A stretch of DNA of 64,000 bases from Pseudomonas fluorescens (GTDB taxonomy: Bacteria; Pseudomonadota; Gammaproteobacteria; Pseudomonadales; Pseudomonadaceae): positions 4,589,001 through 4,653,000 of the forward strand of contig NZ_CP015637.1 in assembly GCF_001708445.1 (NCBI RefSeq), read 5' to 3'. The stretch's first letter is position 1. The number at the start of each line of letters is the position of its first letter. A program made the translations under genes and the position numbers. This document shows, piece by piece, positions 9,372 to 17,121 of the stretch. The notes below the pieces were generated by a model. That model made no database searches and had not been told where the DNA came from. It saw nothing but the letters and a program-made list of their open reading frames with translations.

Positions 9372-10463
9372 ATGTCCGGCAATACCTTCGGCAAGCTGTT
9401 CACTGTCACCACCGCAGGCGAAAGCCATGGCCCGGCGTTGGTCGCCATTGTCGACGGCTGCCCGCCCGGCCTCGAGCTGTCCCTGGAAGACCTGCAGCGC
9501 GACCTCGACCGCCGCAAGCCCGGCACCAGCCGCCACACCACCCAGCGTCAGGAGCCTGACCAGGTCGAAATCCTCTCTGGCGTGTTCGAAGGCCGCACCA
9601 CTGGCTGTGCCATCGGCCTGCTGATCCGCAACACCGACCAGAAGTCCAAGGACTACTCGGCGATCAAGGACCTGTTCCGCCCGGCTCATGCCGACTACAC
9701 CTACCATCACAAATACGGCGAACGCGACTACCGTGGCGGCGGCCGCAGCTCGGCCCGCGAGACCGCAATGCGCGTGGCGGCCGGTGCGATTGCCAAGAAG
9801 TACCTGGCCACCCAGGGTATCGTCATCCGTGGCTATATGAGCCAGTTGGGCCCGATCGAAATCCCGTTCAAGACCTGGGACAGCGTGGAAGACAACGCCT
9901 TCTTCTGCCCCGACCCGGACAAAGTGCCGGAACTGGAAGCCTACATGGACCAGTTGCGCCGCGACCAGGACTCCGTGGGCGCCAAGATCACCGTGGTCGC
10001 CGAAGGCGTCAAGCCGGGCCTGGGCGAGCCGATCTTCGACCGCCTGGACGCCGAACTGGCCCACGCGCTGATGAGCATCAACGCGGTGAAAGGCGTGGAA
10101 ATCGGCGCGGGCTTCGCATGTGTCGCCCAGCGCGGTACCGAACATCGCGACGAACTGACCCCACAAGGTTTCCTCAGCAATAACGCGGGCGGCATCCTCG
10201 GCGGTATTTCCTCCGGGCAGCCGATCATTGCGCACCTGGCCCTCAAGGCCACATCGAGCATCACCACCCCGGGGCGTTCGATCGATGTGCACGGCAATCC
10301 GGTGGACGTCATCACCAAGGGCCGCCATGACCCGTGCGTCGGCATCCGTGCCACACCGATTGCCGAAGCGATGATGGCGATCGTGTTGATGGACCACCTG
10401 CTGCGCAACCGTGGGCAAAATGCCGATGTACGCGTGAGTACCCCGGTACTGGGCCAACTGTGA
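9372..10463 (+). CDS. aroC: Chorismate synthase
   Basis: 363 aa. It removes phosphate from 5-enolpyruvylshikimate 3-phosphate to give chorismate, the last step of the shikimate pathway, using reduced FMN. Signatures: [18 protein letters not shown] near the start, [21 protein letters not shown] in the middle, and [14 protein letters not shown] near the end. Full length, with GGAG before the ATG. The -10-like TATACT lies near 9312. A REP fragment follows the stop. Confidence 0.98.
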   Translation: MSGNTFGKLFTVTTAGESHGPALVAIVDGCPPGLELSLEDLQRDLDRRKPGTSRHTTQRQEPDQVEILSGVFEGRTTGCAIGLLIRNTDQKSKDYSAIKDLFRPAHADYTYHHKYGERDYRGGGRSSARETAMRVAAGAIAKKYLATQGIVIRGYMSQLGPIEIPFKTWDSVEDNAFFCPDPDKVPELEAYMDQLRRDQDSVGAKITVVAEGVKPGLGEPIFDRLDAELAHALMSINAVKGVEIGAGFACVAQRGTEHRDELTPQGFLSNNAGGILGGISSGQPIIAHLALKATSSITTPGRSIDVHGNPVDVITKGRHDPCVGIRATPIAEAMMAIVLMDHLLRNRGQNADVRVSTPVLGQL

Positions 10464-10465
10464 CG

Positions 10466-10516
10466 GATTGTGGTGGCGAGCGATGTGGCTCGCGCGGGGC
10501 TGTGAAGCAGCCCCTT
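10466..10516 (+). repeat. Solitary REP fragment
   Basis: A single degenerate type B head (GTGGCGAGCGATGTGG) and a GGGGCTGTGAAGCAGCCCC hairpin stand between aroC and the MFS gene, with no inverted partner. Confidence 0.6.
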
Positions 10517-10524
10517 GCGGCAAC

Positions 10525-11688
10525 ATGACACCCCCCGTCCCGTACTGGCGCCTCTCCAGCTTCTACCTGTTCTACTTCGCCCTGCTGGGGGCGACAGCGC
10601 CATTCCTGGCGCTTTACTTCGATCATCTGGGGTTCTCCAGCGCGCGCATCGGCGAACTGGTGGCCATCCCCATGCTGATGCGCTGCGTGGCGCCCAACCT
10701 GTGGGGCTGGCTCGGCGACTATACCGGTCGGCGCCTGGCCATCGTGCGTTTTGGCGCGGTGTGCACCCTGGCGAGCTTTTGCCTGATTTTCATCAGCAAG
10801 ACTTACGCCTGGCTGGCGCTGGTGATGGCCTTGCACGCATTCTTCTGGCATGCGGTGCTGCCGCAGTTTGAAGTCATCACCCTGGCCCACCTGCACACAC
10901 AAACCTCGCGCTACAGCCAGGTCCGCCTGTGGGGCTCCATCGGCTTTATCCTCACCGTCGTGATCATGGGTCGCCTGTTCGACTGGCTGAGCCTGGATAT
11001 TTACCCGGTGGTGGTCGTGGTGATCATGGCCGGCATCATCGGCGCCAGCCTGTGGGTACCGAACGCGCAGCCTGCCACCCAGGGCAATCGCCTGGCTGCC
11101 GAGGGTTTCCTCACGCAATTGCGCAGCCCCGGGGTCCTTGCGTTTTATGCCTGTGTGGCGCTGATGCAAATGAGCCATGGGCCGTACTACACCTTCCTGA
11201 CCCTGCACCTGGAGCACTTGGGCTACAGCCGAGGCGTGATCGGTATGCTCTGGGCCCTGGCGGTGGTCGCGGAAGTGCTGATGTTCCTGGCCATGAGTCG
11301 CATCCTTACGCGCTTTTCCGTGCGTCGTGTGTTACTGGCCAGTTTCCTGCTGGCGGCGCTGCGTTGGTTGCTGCTGGGCTCGTTTGCCGAGTTTTTCTGG
11401 GTGTTGCTGTTGGCGCAAGTGATGCACGCGGCAACGTTCGGCAGTTTTCATGCGGCGGCGATTGCCTTTGTGCAACGCAGCTTCGGCGACCGCCAGCAGG
11501 GCCAGGGCCAGGCGTTGTATGCAGCTTTGGCCGGCACCGGCGGCGCACTTGGCGCTTTGTATGCCGGCTATAGCTGGAACCTGTTGGGGCCGACCCTCAC
11601 GTTCAGCATCGCCAGCGTCGCGGCCCTGGCCGCCGCCCTTATCATCGGCTTTCGATTGCAAGAGCAGAACCAAGGAACCGTCCAATGA
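10525..11688 (+). CDS. MFS transporter (HcaT/NupG-like)
   Basis: 387 aa from the ATG reading MTPPVPYWRL; the longer frame starts inside the REP fragment. Twelve membrane segments are predicted, in two halves (residues about 8-185 and 210-380). The FYLFYFALLGATAPFLALYF opening and the WGWLGDYTGRR loop match the small-substrate MFS group that includes HcaT. The substrate is unknown. Its last four bases overlap the start of the acireductone-dioxygenase-like gene (ATGA), so the two are translationally coupled and may share a substrate. Confidence 0.85.
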   Translation: MTPPVPYWRLSSFYLFYFALLGATAPFLALYFDHLGFSSARIGELVAIPMLMRCVAPNLWGWLGDYTGRRLAIVRFGAVCTLASFCLIFISKTYAWLALVMALHAFFWHAVLPQFEVITLAHLHTQTSRYSQVRLWGSIGFILTVVIMGRLFDWLSLDIYPVVVVVIMAGIIGASLWVPNAQPATQGNRLAAEGFLTQLRSPGVLAFYACVALMQMSHGPYYTFLTLHLEHLGYSRGVIGMLWALAVVAEVLMFLAMSRILTRFSVRRVLLASFLLAALRWLLLGSFAEFFWVLLLAQVMHAATFGSFHAAAIAFVQRSFGDRQQGQGQALYAALAGTGGALGALYAGYSWNLLGPTLTFSIASVAALAAALIIGFRLQEQNQGTVQ

Positions 11689-12215
11689 GTTATGTAGCCG
11701 TTTACTCCGTCACCACCCCGGATACCCCGAACAAGGTCCTGACCCATTTCGACGACATCGTCTCGACCCTGGCCGAGCACGGTGTGCGGTTTGAGCGCTG
11801 GCAACCAGGCCCACTGGCAAAAGGTGCCAGCGAGGCTGAAATGATTGCCGCGTGCCAGCCCCGGATCGACGCCCTCGGTTACGGCTGCATTGAGGTGTTC
11901 AGCGTCACCGGCGACCACCCGCAACGCACTGAGCTGCGCGCCGGCCTCCTCGATGAGCGCCGCTACAGCTCGGACCAGGCCAGGTTCTTTATCGCCGGCC
12001 AGGGGCTGTTCAGCTTGCACATCGGTGACTATGTGTACGGCGTACGCTGTGAGAAAAATGACCTGCTGGTGATCCCGGCCGGCTTGCCGCATTGGTTCGA
12101 TATGGGAGAGCACCCGCACTGCGTGATCTTGCAGTTATCCCACCAGCCTGGGCACGCGGTCGCTGAATTTATCGGGAGTGAGCTTGCCGCTGGGTTTCCA
12201 GGATTGGACGACTAG
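11685..12215 (+). CDS. Acireductone dioxygenase-like cupin with degenerate metal site
   Basis: 176 aa. The fold is clearly that of acireductone dioxygenase (MtnD): ARFFIAGQGLFSLHIGDYVY, CEKNDLLVIPAGLPHWFDMG. In Klebsiella ARD the metal ligands are His96, His98, Glu102 and His140. With a constant offset of 4, the positions here are Arg92, Tyr94, Gln98 and His136, so only the last ligand survives. It is therefore unlikely to be a normal Ni/Fe methionine-salvage dioxygenase. It may bind a ligand, bind metal differently, or act in another pathway coupled to the MFS transporter. I read the substitutions directly from the DNA at 11955-11985. Confidence 0.8.
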   Translation: MSYVAVYSVTTPDTPNKVLTHFDDIVSTLAEHGVRFERWQPGPLAKGASEAEMIAACQPRIDALGYGCIEVFSVTGDHPQRTELRAGLLDERRYSSDQARFFIAGQGLFSLHIGDYVYGVRCEKNDLLVIPAGLPHWFDMGEHPHCVILQLSHQPGHAVAEFIGSELAAGFPGLDD

Positions 12216-12424
12216 TCGCTGGTTCGCGATTGTTCAACCCGCCTATGCGGAAAAGTATTGTGGGAAGAACCTTATTGGAGTGTAAGACTTGGCTGTTTTT
12301 GCAGGTCTTGCTCTTTAATTCCGTTCGTTATGTAAATCTCTCCAAACCTCGATGTTTATGCTGTCTGTCAATAGGAGAAATCCGAAGGTTAGGACAGCGT
12401 CCGCAAATAAAAGGAGAGAGATGA
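12216..12424 (+). promoter_or_regulatory. AT-richer leader of the LuxR-type gene
   Basis: About 200 bases lower in GC than the surroundings, with an imperfect hairpin (AAGAC.../...GTCTT, about 12284-12310) and an AAAAGGAGAG ribosome site at 12409-12418. I do not recognise a specific operator. The 64-codon frame inside it has no coding character. Confidence 0.4.
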
Positions 12425-12703
12425 ATGAGCGCGCAACAGGAGCAGGATCGATCGTCACCGACGCAGGACGAAGTGTCCACAGCGGTGAGAAAGCGCCTGA
12501 GCTTGTCCGGCAAGCCCCTGACCCCCGCGGAACAGGAAATCCTGCGCTGGGCCCTGGAGGGCAAGACTGTCTGGGAGATCAGCCAGATTCGAGCCAGTTC
12601 CGAAGCCACGGTGAAATTTCACCTGCGTAACATCTATGGCAAGTTGCAGGTCACCAACCGCGTGCAGGCAATGAATGAAGCGGTTCGGCAAGGCCTGTAC
12701 TGA
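12425..12703 (+). CDS. Free-standing LuxR-type DNA-binding protein
   Basis: 92 aa. Residues about 28-92 are a GerE/LuxR helix-turn-helix. The segment from LTPAEQEIL through GKTVWEIS, SEATVKFHLRNI and KLQVTNRVQA closely follows the DNA-binding half of acyl-homoserine-lactone receptors (compare GKTSWEIS in LasR). There is no autoinducer-binding or receiver domain; only about 27 polar residues precede the HTH. It probably acts as a small DNA-binding regulator, or competes with full-length LuxR proteins. AAAGGAGAG precedes the ATG and a strong terminator follows. Confidence 0.85.
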   Translation: MSAQQEQDRSSPTQDEVSTAVRKRLSLSGKPLTPAEQEILRWALEGKTVWEISQIRASSEATVKFHLRNIYGKLQVTNRVQAMNEAVRQGLY

Positions 12704-12707
12704 ACGC

Positions 12708-12750
12708 ATAAAAAAGGGCCGCGACGCTTGATGGCGTCGCGGCCCTCTTT
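12708..12750. terminator. Bidirectional Rho-independent terminator
   Basis: A perfect 12-bp stem GGGCCGCGACGC/GCGTCGCGGCCC with a 6-base loop (12716-12745) has a T-rich tail on the plus side and six As before it, giving Ts on the minus side. It serves both the LuxR-type gene and the convergent DUF3509 gene. Confidence 0.95.
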
Positions 12751-12763
12751 ATTGCTGGATAGC

Positions 12764-13042
12764 TCAGGCCGAATGGTAGGTCGGCAAGGCAAAGCGGTTC
12801 TGGCTTTGCAGCATCGAAATCTGCGGCAGCTCACTGGCTTGTTCGGCCAGGTCGCGGCGAATCGCGCTGATCACCCACGTCAGTTGATCGGCAGTGTGCA
12901 ACTGCTGGTAAGAGATCGAACGCTTGACCTGCTTGCCTTCGCTGTTGCGCAGGGTCAACAGGATACCGCCGTCGGGACGTGGCTGGGTGGTGACGTCGTA
13001 GTTGGAGAATACTGAGGCGAATTTATCTTGGATCAGGCTCAT
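12764..13042 (-). CDS. DUF3509 family protein
   Basis: 92 aa. The segments IQDKFASVF, RPDGGILLTL, QLHTADQLTWVISAIRRDLAEQ and ELPQI match the DUF3509 family, found in Pseudomonas; no function is established. Small, soluble, no signal peptide. It is transcribed divergently from the acyl-CoA synthetase, across an AT-rich spacer, and shares the bidirectional terminator with the LuxR-type gene. Confidence 0.85.
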   Translation of the reverse strand: MSLIQDKFASVFSNYDVTTQPRPDGGILLTLRNSEGKQVKRSISYQQLHTADQLTWVISAIRRDLAEQASELPQISMLQSQNRFALPTYHSA

Positions 13043-13440
13043 GTCTATCAGCTCCGTTGGCTCAAGTTGGCAAGCATGGAGTGATAGGTGCAGTGATTGT
13101 GCCAGCTAGTGAATTTATAAAAAGTCTTTATAAATCAACAGGTTAAAAATATTCAGAATTTTCGGTTTCGTGCAATTTGCATGAATGGCCATCATGCATC
13201 CTGCATTTTGCGCTATTCGATAGGCCCGTCGCGGCGGGTGCTCAAGGGTAAAGACTGTCAGTACGTGACTAAATTCCCTTTTTCAGCCAACGAGGGGCAG
13301 GGGATACAAAACTTTTCAAATCCCGCGTGTACAGCTGAAGAATCGCTGGCGTATTTTCCTGCAAGGCATTCGGCCTCCTGCCTTCGCAAGGCGCCGGTGT
13401 TTCCGGATCAGATAAAGAATAAGAAAAAGGATGTTCCGTC
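13043..13440. promoter_or_regulatory. Divergent intergenic region with near-perfect palindrome
   Basis: Nearly 400 bases between the DUF3509 gene and the acyl-CoA synthetase. 13110-13200 is AT-rich. 13178-13198 is a near-perfect palindrome (TGCATG, one extra A, ATGGCCAT, CATGCA), a plausible dimeric operator. AAAAAGGA at 13424-13431 is the ribosome site of the synthetase. An 87-codon frame (13181-13444) crosses this region but looks non-coding. Confidence 0.4.
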
Positions 13441-15267
13441 ATGAGCCATCAGCCAAACGACATGATCACCTGGGGCATGATGCTGCGTAAGGTGCCAGCC
13501 ATCGTGCGGGCCTTGCCCCGAGTGGTGCGCGGCATGCGCGCTGCGAATGTCACCGACCCGGCGCAGCCTTGCGGCCTGGGCTGGCACTTCGAACAAGCCA
13601 CCCTGCGTAACCCTGATGGCGCCGCCTTGCTCTACGGCGACAGCGTGCTCAGCTACCGCGACGCTAACCAGCGTGCCAACCGCATCGCTCATCATCTGGC
13701 CTCCCAAGGCATCGGCAAGGGTGACGTCGTCGCGCTGTTTATCGAAAACCGTACCGAGTTGCTGCTGAACGTGCTGGCGGTGGCCAAGCTTGGCGGCATC
13801 TGCGCCATGCTCAATACCGCACAAACCCAGGCGGCGTTGGTGCACAGCCTGAACCTGGTCAACCCGGTGGCAATCGTGGTCGGCGCGGAATTGGTGGATG
13901 CCTATACGGTGGTGCGCGATCAAGTGTCGATCCCGGCGGAGCGCACCTGGTTCGTCGCGGATCAGCATGCCAGCGCGGTCCCCGAGGGGTATGTCGACCT
14001 GATGGCCGCCAGTGCCGACTGTTCGCCAGACAACCCCGCCAGCAGTGCCCGGATCTTCTTCAGCGACCCCTGCTTCTATATCTACACCTCCGGCACCACC
14101 GGCCTGCCCAAGGCCGGCATCATGAAACATGGTCGCTGGACCAGGACCGCCGTCAGTTTCGGCAGCATCGCCCTGGACATGGGCCCGGACGATGTCATGT
14201 ATTGCACCTTGCCGCTGTACCACGCCACCGGTCTGTGCGTGTGCTGGGGGGCGGCGATCATTGGTGCGTCGGGATTCGCCATTCGGCGCAAATTCAGCGC
14301 CAGCCAGTTCTGGGACGATGTGCGCAAATTCAACGCCACTACCCTCGGGTATGTTGGCGAATTGTGCCGCTACCTGCTTGACCAGCCCACCAGTACCCAG
14401 GATCGTGATAACCAGGTGACCAAGATGGTCGGCAACGGCCTGCGCCCCGGTGTTTGGGCACAATTCAAACAGCGCTTTGGCGTCGAGCATATCTGCGAAC
14501 TGTATGCCGCCAGCGATGGCAATATCGGCTTTACCAACGTGCTGAACTTCGACAACACCATCGGCTTTTGCCTGCAACATTGGGCGCTGGTGGATTACGT
14601 CCCGGAGAGCGGCGAACCGCTGCGGGGCAGTGATGGCTTCATGCGCAAGGTGCAAACGGGCGGCCAGGGCCTGTTGCTGGCCAGGATCGATGAAAAGTCG
14701 CCGTTCGATGGCTACACCGACCCGGAAAAGAACCGCAAGGTGGTGCTGACCGATGTGTTCGAAAAGGGCGATCGCTACTTCAATACCGGCGACTTGTTAC
14801 GCAGCATCGGCTTTGGCCATGCGCAGTTTGTCGATCGCCTGGGGGATACCTATCGCTGGAAGGGCGAGAACGTTTCCACCACCGAAGTCGAGAACATCCT
14901 GCTGCAACACCCGCAGATCGCGGAGGTCGTGGCCTATGGTGTCGAGATCGAAAACACCAACGGCCGCGCAGGCATGGTCGCCATCACTCCCAGTGAATCC
15001 CTGGCGGCCTTGGATATGCGCGAACTGCTGCAATTCGCCCATGGTCAATTGCCGCACTATGCGGTGCCGTTATTCCTGCGGATCAAGGTGAAGATGGAGA
15101 CCACTGGCACCTTCAAGTACCAGAAGGTACGGCTCAAGGAAGAAGCCTTCGACCCGGACAAGGCGGGCAACGATCCGGTCTACGCGTGGTTGCCGGGCTC
15201 GGACAGCTACGTGCCGGTCACGGGGCAATTATTGGCGCAGATCCAGGGCGGTGAGTTTCGCTATTGA
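13441..15267 (+). CDS. Long-chain acyl-CoA synthetase (FATP/FadD6-type)
   Basis: 608 aa. It activates fatty acids with ATP to acyl-CoA. The AMP-binding P-loop is YIYTSGTTGLPKAGIMKHGR (around residue 215), followed by the LPLYHATGLCVCWGAA motif, YAASDGNIGFTN, and the adenylation-domain end FNTGDLLR...DRLGDTYRWKGENVSTTEVE. The last motif and length are typical of the very-long-chain/FATP branch rather than classical FadD. Monocistronic with a long upstream region. Substrate length cannot be read. Confidence 0.9.
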   Translation: MSHQPNDMITWGMMLRKVPAIVRALPRVVRGMRAANVTDPAQPCGLGWHFEQATLRNPDGAALLYGDSVLSYRDANQRANRIAHHLASQGIGKGDVVALFIENRTELLLNVLAVAKLGGICAMLNTAQTQAALVHSLNLVNPVAIVVGAELVDAYTVVRDQVSIPAERTWFVADQHASAVPEGYVDLMAASADCSPDNPASSARIFFSDPCFYIYTSGTTGLPKAGIMKHGRWTRTAVSFGSIALDMGPDDVMYCTLPLYHATGLCVCWGAAIIGASGFAIRRKFSASQFWDDVRKFNATTLGYVGELCRYLLDQPTSTQDRDNQVTKMVGNGLRPGVWAQFKQRFGVEHICELYAASDGNIGFTNVLNFDNTIGFCLQHWALVDYVPESGEPLRGSDGFMRKVQTGGQGLLLARIDEKSPFDGYTDPEKNRKVVLTDVFEKGDRYFNTGDLLRSIGFGHAQFVDRLGDTYRWKGENVSTTEVENILLQHPQIAEVVAYGVEIENTNGRAGMVAITPSESLAALDMRELLQFAHGQLPHYAVPLFLRIKVKMETTGTFKYQKVRLKEEAFDPDKAGNDPVYAWLPGSDSYVPVTGQLLAQIQGGEFRY

Positions 15268-15364
15268 TTGTGTCTATGAAGGCTTTTGACAAAAAAGCCA
15301 TGACAGTGGGGAACTCCATCGCGACACTGGGCGCCATATAAAGCACCAGAACAGGAGCCTCCCC

Positions 15365-15880
15365 ATGTCAGACCACGCCAAACGAATGACCGAAGACGAA
15401 GCCGCCGAATTTGCCGAGCAGGTCTTCGACGTGGCCCGCAAAGGCGACGCGGCCATGCTCGCCGCGCTGCTGGCCAAAGGCTTGCCGGCCAACCTGCGCA
15501 ACCACAACGGCGACACCTTGCTGATGCTCGCGGCCTACCATGGCCACGCCGAGGCGGTAAAAGTGCTGCTGGAATTCAAGGCTGACCCGCTGATCGCCAA
15601 TGACAAGAACCAACTGCCGATCGCTGGCGCGGCGTTCAAGGGCAACCTGCCCGTGGTCAAGGCCCTGATCGAGGGTGGCGCACCGGTTGACGCAGCATCC
15701 TCGGACGGCCGCACGGCATTGATGATGGCAGCGATGTTCAACCGCGTTGAGATGGTGGACTACCTGCTGGGCCAGGGCGCGAACCCCAGGGCGTTCGATG
15801 CCCAGGGTGCGACGGTGCTGGCAGCGGCGCAGACCATGGGCGCGATGGATACGGCGGCGCAGTTGCAGAAACTGGTGTAG
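15365..15880 (+). CDS. Ankyrin-repeat protein
   Basis: 171 aa. Residues about 20-165 form four to five ankyrin repeats; NGDTLLMLAAYHGHAEAVKVLLEFKADP and DGRTALMMAAMFNRVEMVDYLLGQGANP are clear repeats. No signal peptide or membrane segment, so probably a cytoplasmic protein-protein interaction module. The partner is unknown. It precedes an uncharacterised gene on the same strand by about 40 bases, so the two may be co-transcribed. Confidence 0.9.
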   Translation: MSDHAKRMTEDEAAEFAEQVFDVARKGDAAMLAALLAKGLPANLRNHNGDTLLMLAAYHGHAEAVKVLLEFKADPLIANDKNQLPIAGAAFKGNLPVVKALIEGGAPVDAASSDGRTALMMAAMFNRVEMVDYLLGQGANPRAFDAQGATVLAAAQTMGAMDTAAQLQKLV

Positions 15881-15921
15881 GCTACGCGCCCTCGAAAACC
15901 AGCCCGTCACAGGATCGCCCC

Positions 15922-16452
15922 ATGAAAACCGCCCTCGTCGAACTCATCAGCAACATCAGCACCGGCCTCATGAGCGACGACGAGGTGGCGCGCATCGCCG
16001 AAGAGGCCGCCCAGGCCTACGCAGACCCTGCGGCCTTCCTGGCGGCCAATCCGGACATCAACTACGACGACACCTTCCCGATCCCGCTGGGGGAGTGGGT
16101 GGTGGTCGGCAGCCTGCCGGACACCGTGCTGTTCCAGGCCGATACTTACAGTGATCTGTTTGCCCAGATCGTCGCGTCGTTCGGCCCGGGCGTGGCATTC
16201 AACCTCAAGCCCAAGCAACTGGCCAAGACCGAAGCGCTGACCGCCCTCAACCGCATCCAGATCCAGATGAGCGCCCTGAGCCCGGAAGACGGCGGCTATG
16301 TGTTGATGAACTTCAGCCAACCGCTGGATGACGAGATCCAGGCGGTGCTGGTGTACGGCAACGACCTGGCGCGCGTGTTGGCGCTGTGTGCCGAAGTCGG
16401 CATCAAGGGCGAGCCTTCCCTGGAAGCGTTGAAGGTGGCCGTTCACGTCTGA
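15922..16452 (+). CDS. Uncharacterised soluble protein
   Basis: 176 aa, acidic, no signal peptide or membrane segment. I do not recognise a family. The protein is alpha/beta-like in pattern with an acidic helical N-terminus (about residues 1-45). Its start follows CAGGATCGCCCC, and it sits just downstream of the ankyrin gene on the same strand. Codon use resembles neighbouring core genes, which supports it being real. Confidence 0.75.
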   Translation: MKTALVELISNISTGLMSDDEVARIAEEAAQAYADPAAFLAANPDINYDDTFPIPLGEWVVVGSLPDTVLFQADTYSDLFAQIVASFGPGVAFNLKPKQLAKTEALTALNRIQIQMSALSPEDGGYVLMNFSQPLDDEIQAVLVYGNDLARVLALCAEVGIKGEPSLEALKVAVHV

Positions 16453-16519
16453 AATAAAACGGAACCCCCGCCAGGGCTGACTATCCTACAAGGGCATGCC
16501 CTCACTTAGGAGCGACACC

Positions 16520-16711
16520 ATGGGTTCTACTTTCAACGGTCTGATCGGGTTGATCATCCTGGCGCTGGATATCTGGGCGATCATCAATGTGTTCCAAAGC
16601 GGCGCAAGCACCGGGGCCAAGGTGCTCTGGATCCTGTTGATCCTGTTGCTGCCAGTGTTGGGCCTGATCATCTGGGCGATCGCCGGGCCGCGCGGTAATG
16701 TGCGGATCTGA
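16520..16711 (+). CDS. Small PLDc_N-type membrane protein
   Basis: 63 aa from the ATG at MGSTFNGL, chosen because TAGGAG precedes it by 7 bases. Two membrane segments, about residues 6-24 and 34-54, with the LLPVLGLIIWAIAGPR end typical of the phospholipase D/cardiolipin-synthase N-terminal domain. Here the domain stands alone, as in many Pseudomonas. An inner-membrane protein of unknown role. Confidence 0.8.
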   Translation: MGSTFNGLIGLIILALDIWAIINVFQSGASTGAKVLWILLILLLPVLGLIIWAIAGPRGNVRI

Positions 16712-16743
16712 CCCCTCACTCCCTTTGGCGTGTGAGCAATAAG

Positions 16744-16832
16744 TGTGGGAGGGGGCTTGCTCCCGATAGCGGTGTGGCAGTGCCAGATGAGTTGGCTGAC
16801 CCACCGCTATCGGGAGCAAGCACCCTCCCACA
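16744..16832. repeat. REPIN, type C
   Basis: Arms 16744-16774 and 16802-16832 (TGTGGGAGGGGGC...GCGGTG and inverse) with one mismatch. It occupies the first part of the 410-base gap before the sulfatase-type gene. The remaining bases (16833-17121) show no gene I can support and should contain that gene's promoter. Confidence 0.9.
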
Positions 16833-17121
16833 GTGGTCTTCAGCGCACTCCAGAGATTTGTGTGTCGAAATATTCGCTGCACGAAATTTTCACATCCCAT
16901 CCAAGACAATTCGCCCGCTTTGAATCGCCGCCCCAAGGCTCTATCTCCAGTGCCGTTAACGGCAGAAGGGGGGCGCACATTCAGTAATTAATAGCGTTGC
17001 TCGCATTGATCGGGCACCATTTGCGCCACCGCGCAAACCGCCTACCCCCAGCCAGCCTGGGCGAGGCCGAGCGCCATTGCTTTATTTCGCAACTTAAACT
17101 TCCAATGGGTCCTGAAACGAC

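Noticed and set aside
12230-12424. 64-codon frame upstream of the LuxR-type gene
   Set aside because: No ribosome site and AT-rich leader composition; better explained as untranslated region.
13270-13293. TAAAT-N16-CGA resembling a PvdS box
   Set aside because: The -10 element ends CGA instead of CGT and the gene downstream is an acyl-CoA synthetase with no iron link.
13181-13444. 87-codon open frame before the acyl-CoA synthetase
   Set aside because: No ribosome site, Ser/Arg/Cys-rich composition without family features, and it overlaps the synthetase ribosome site.
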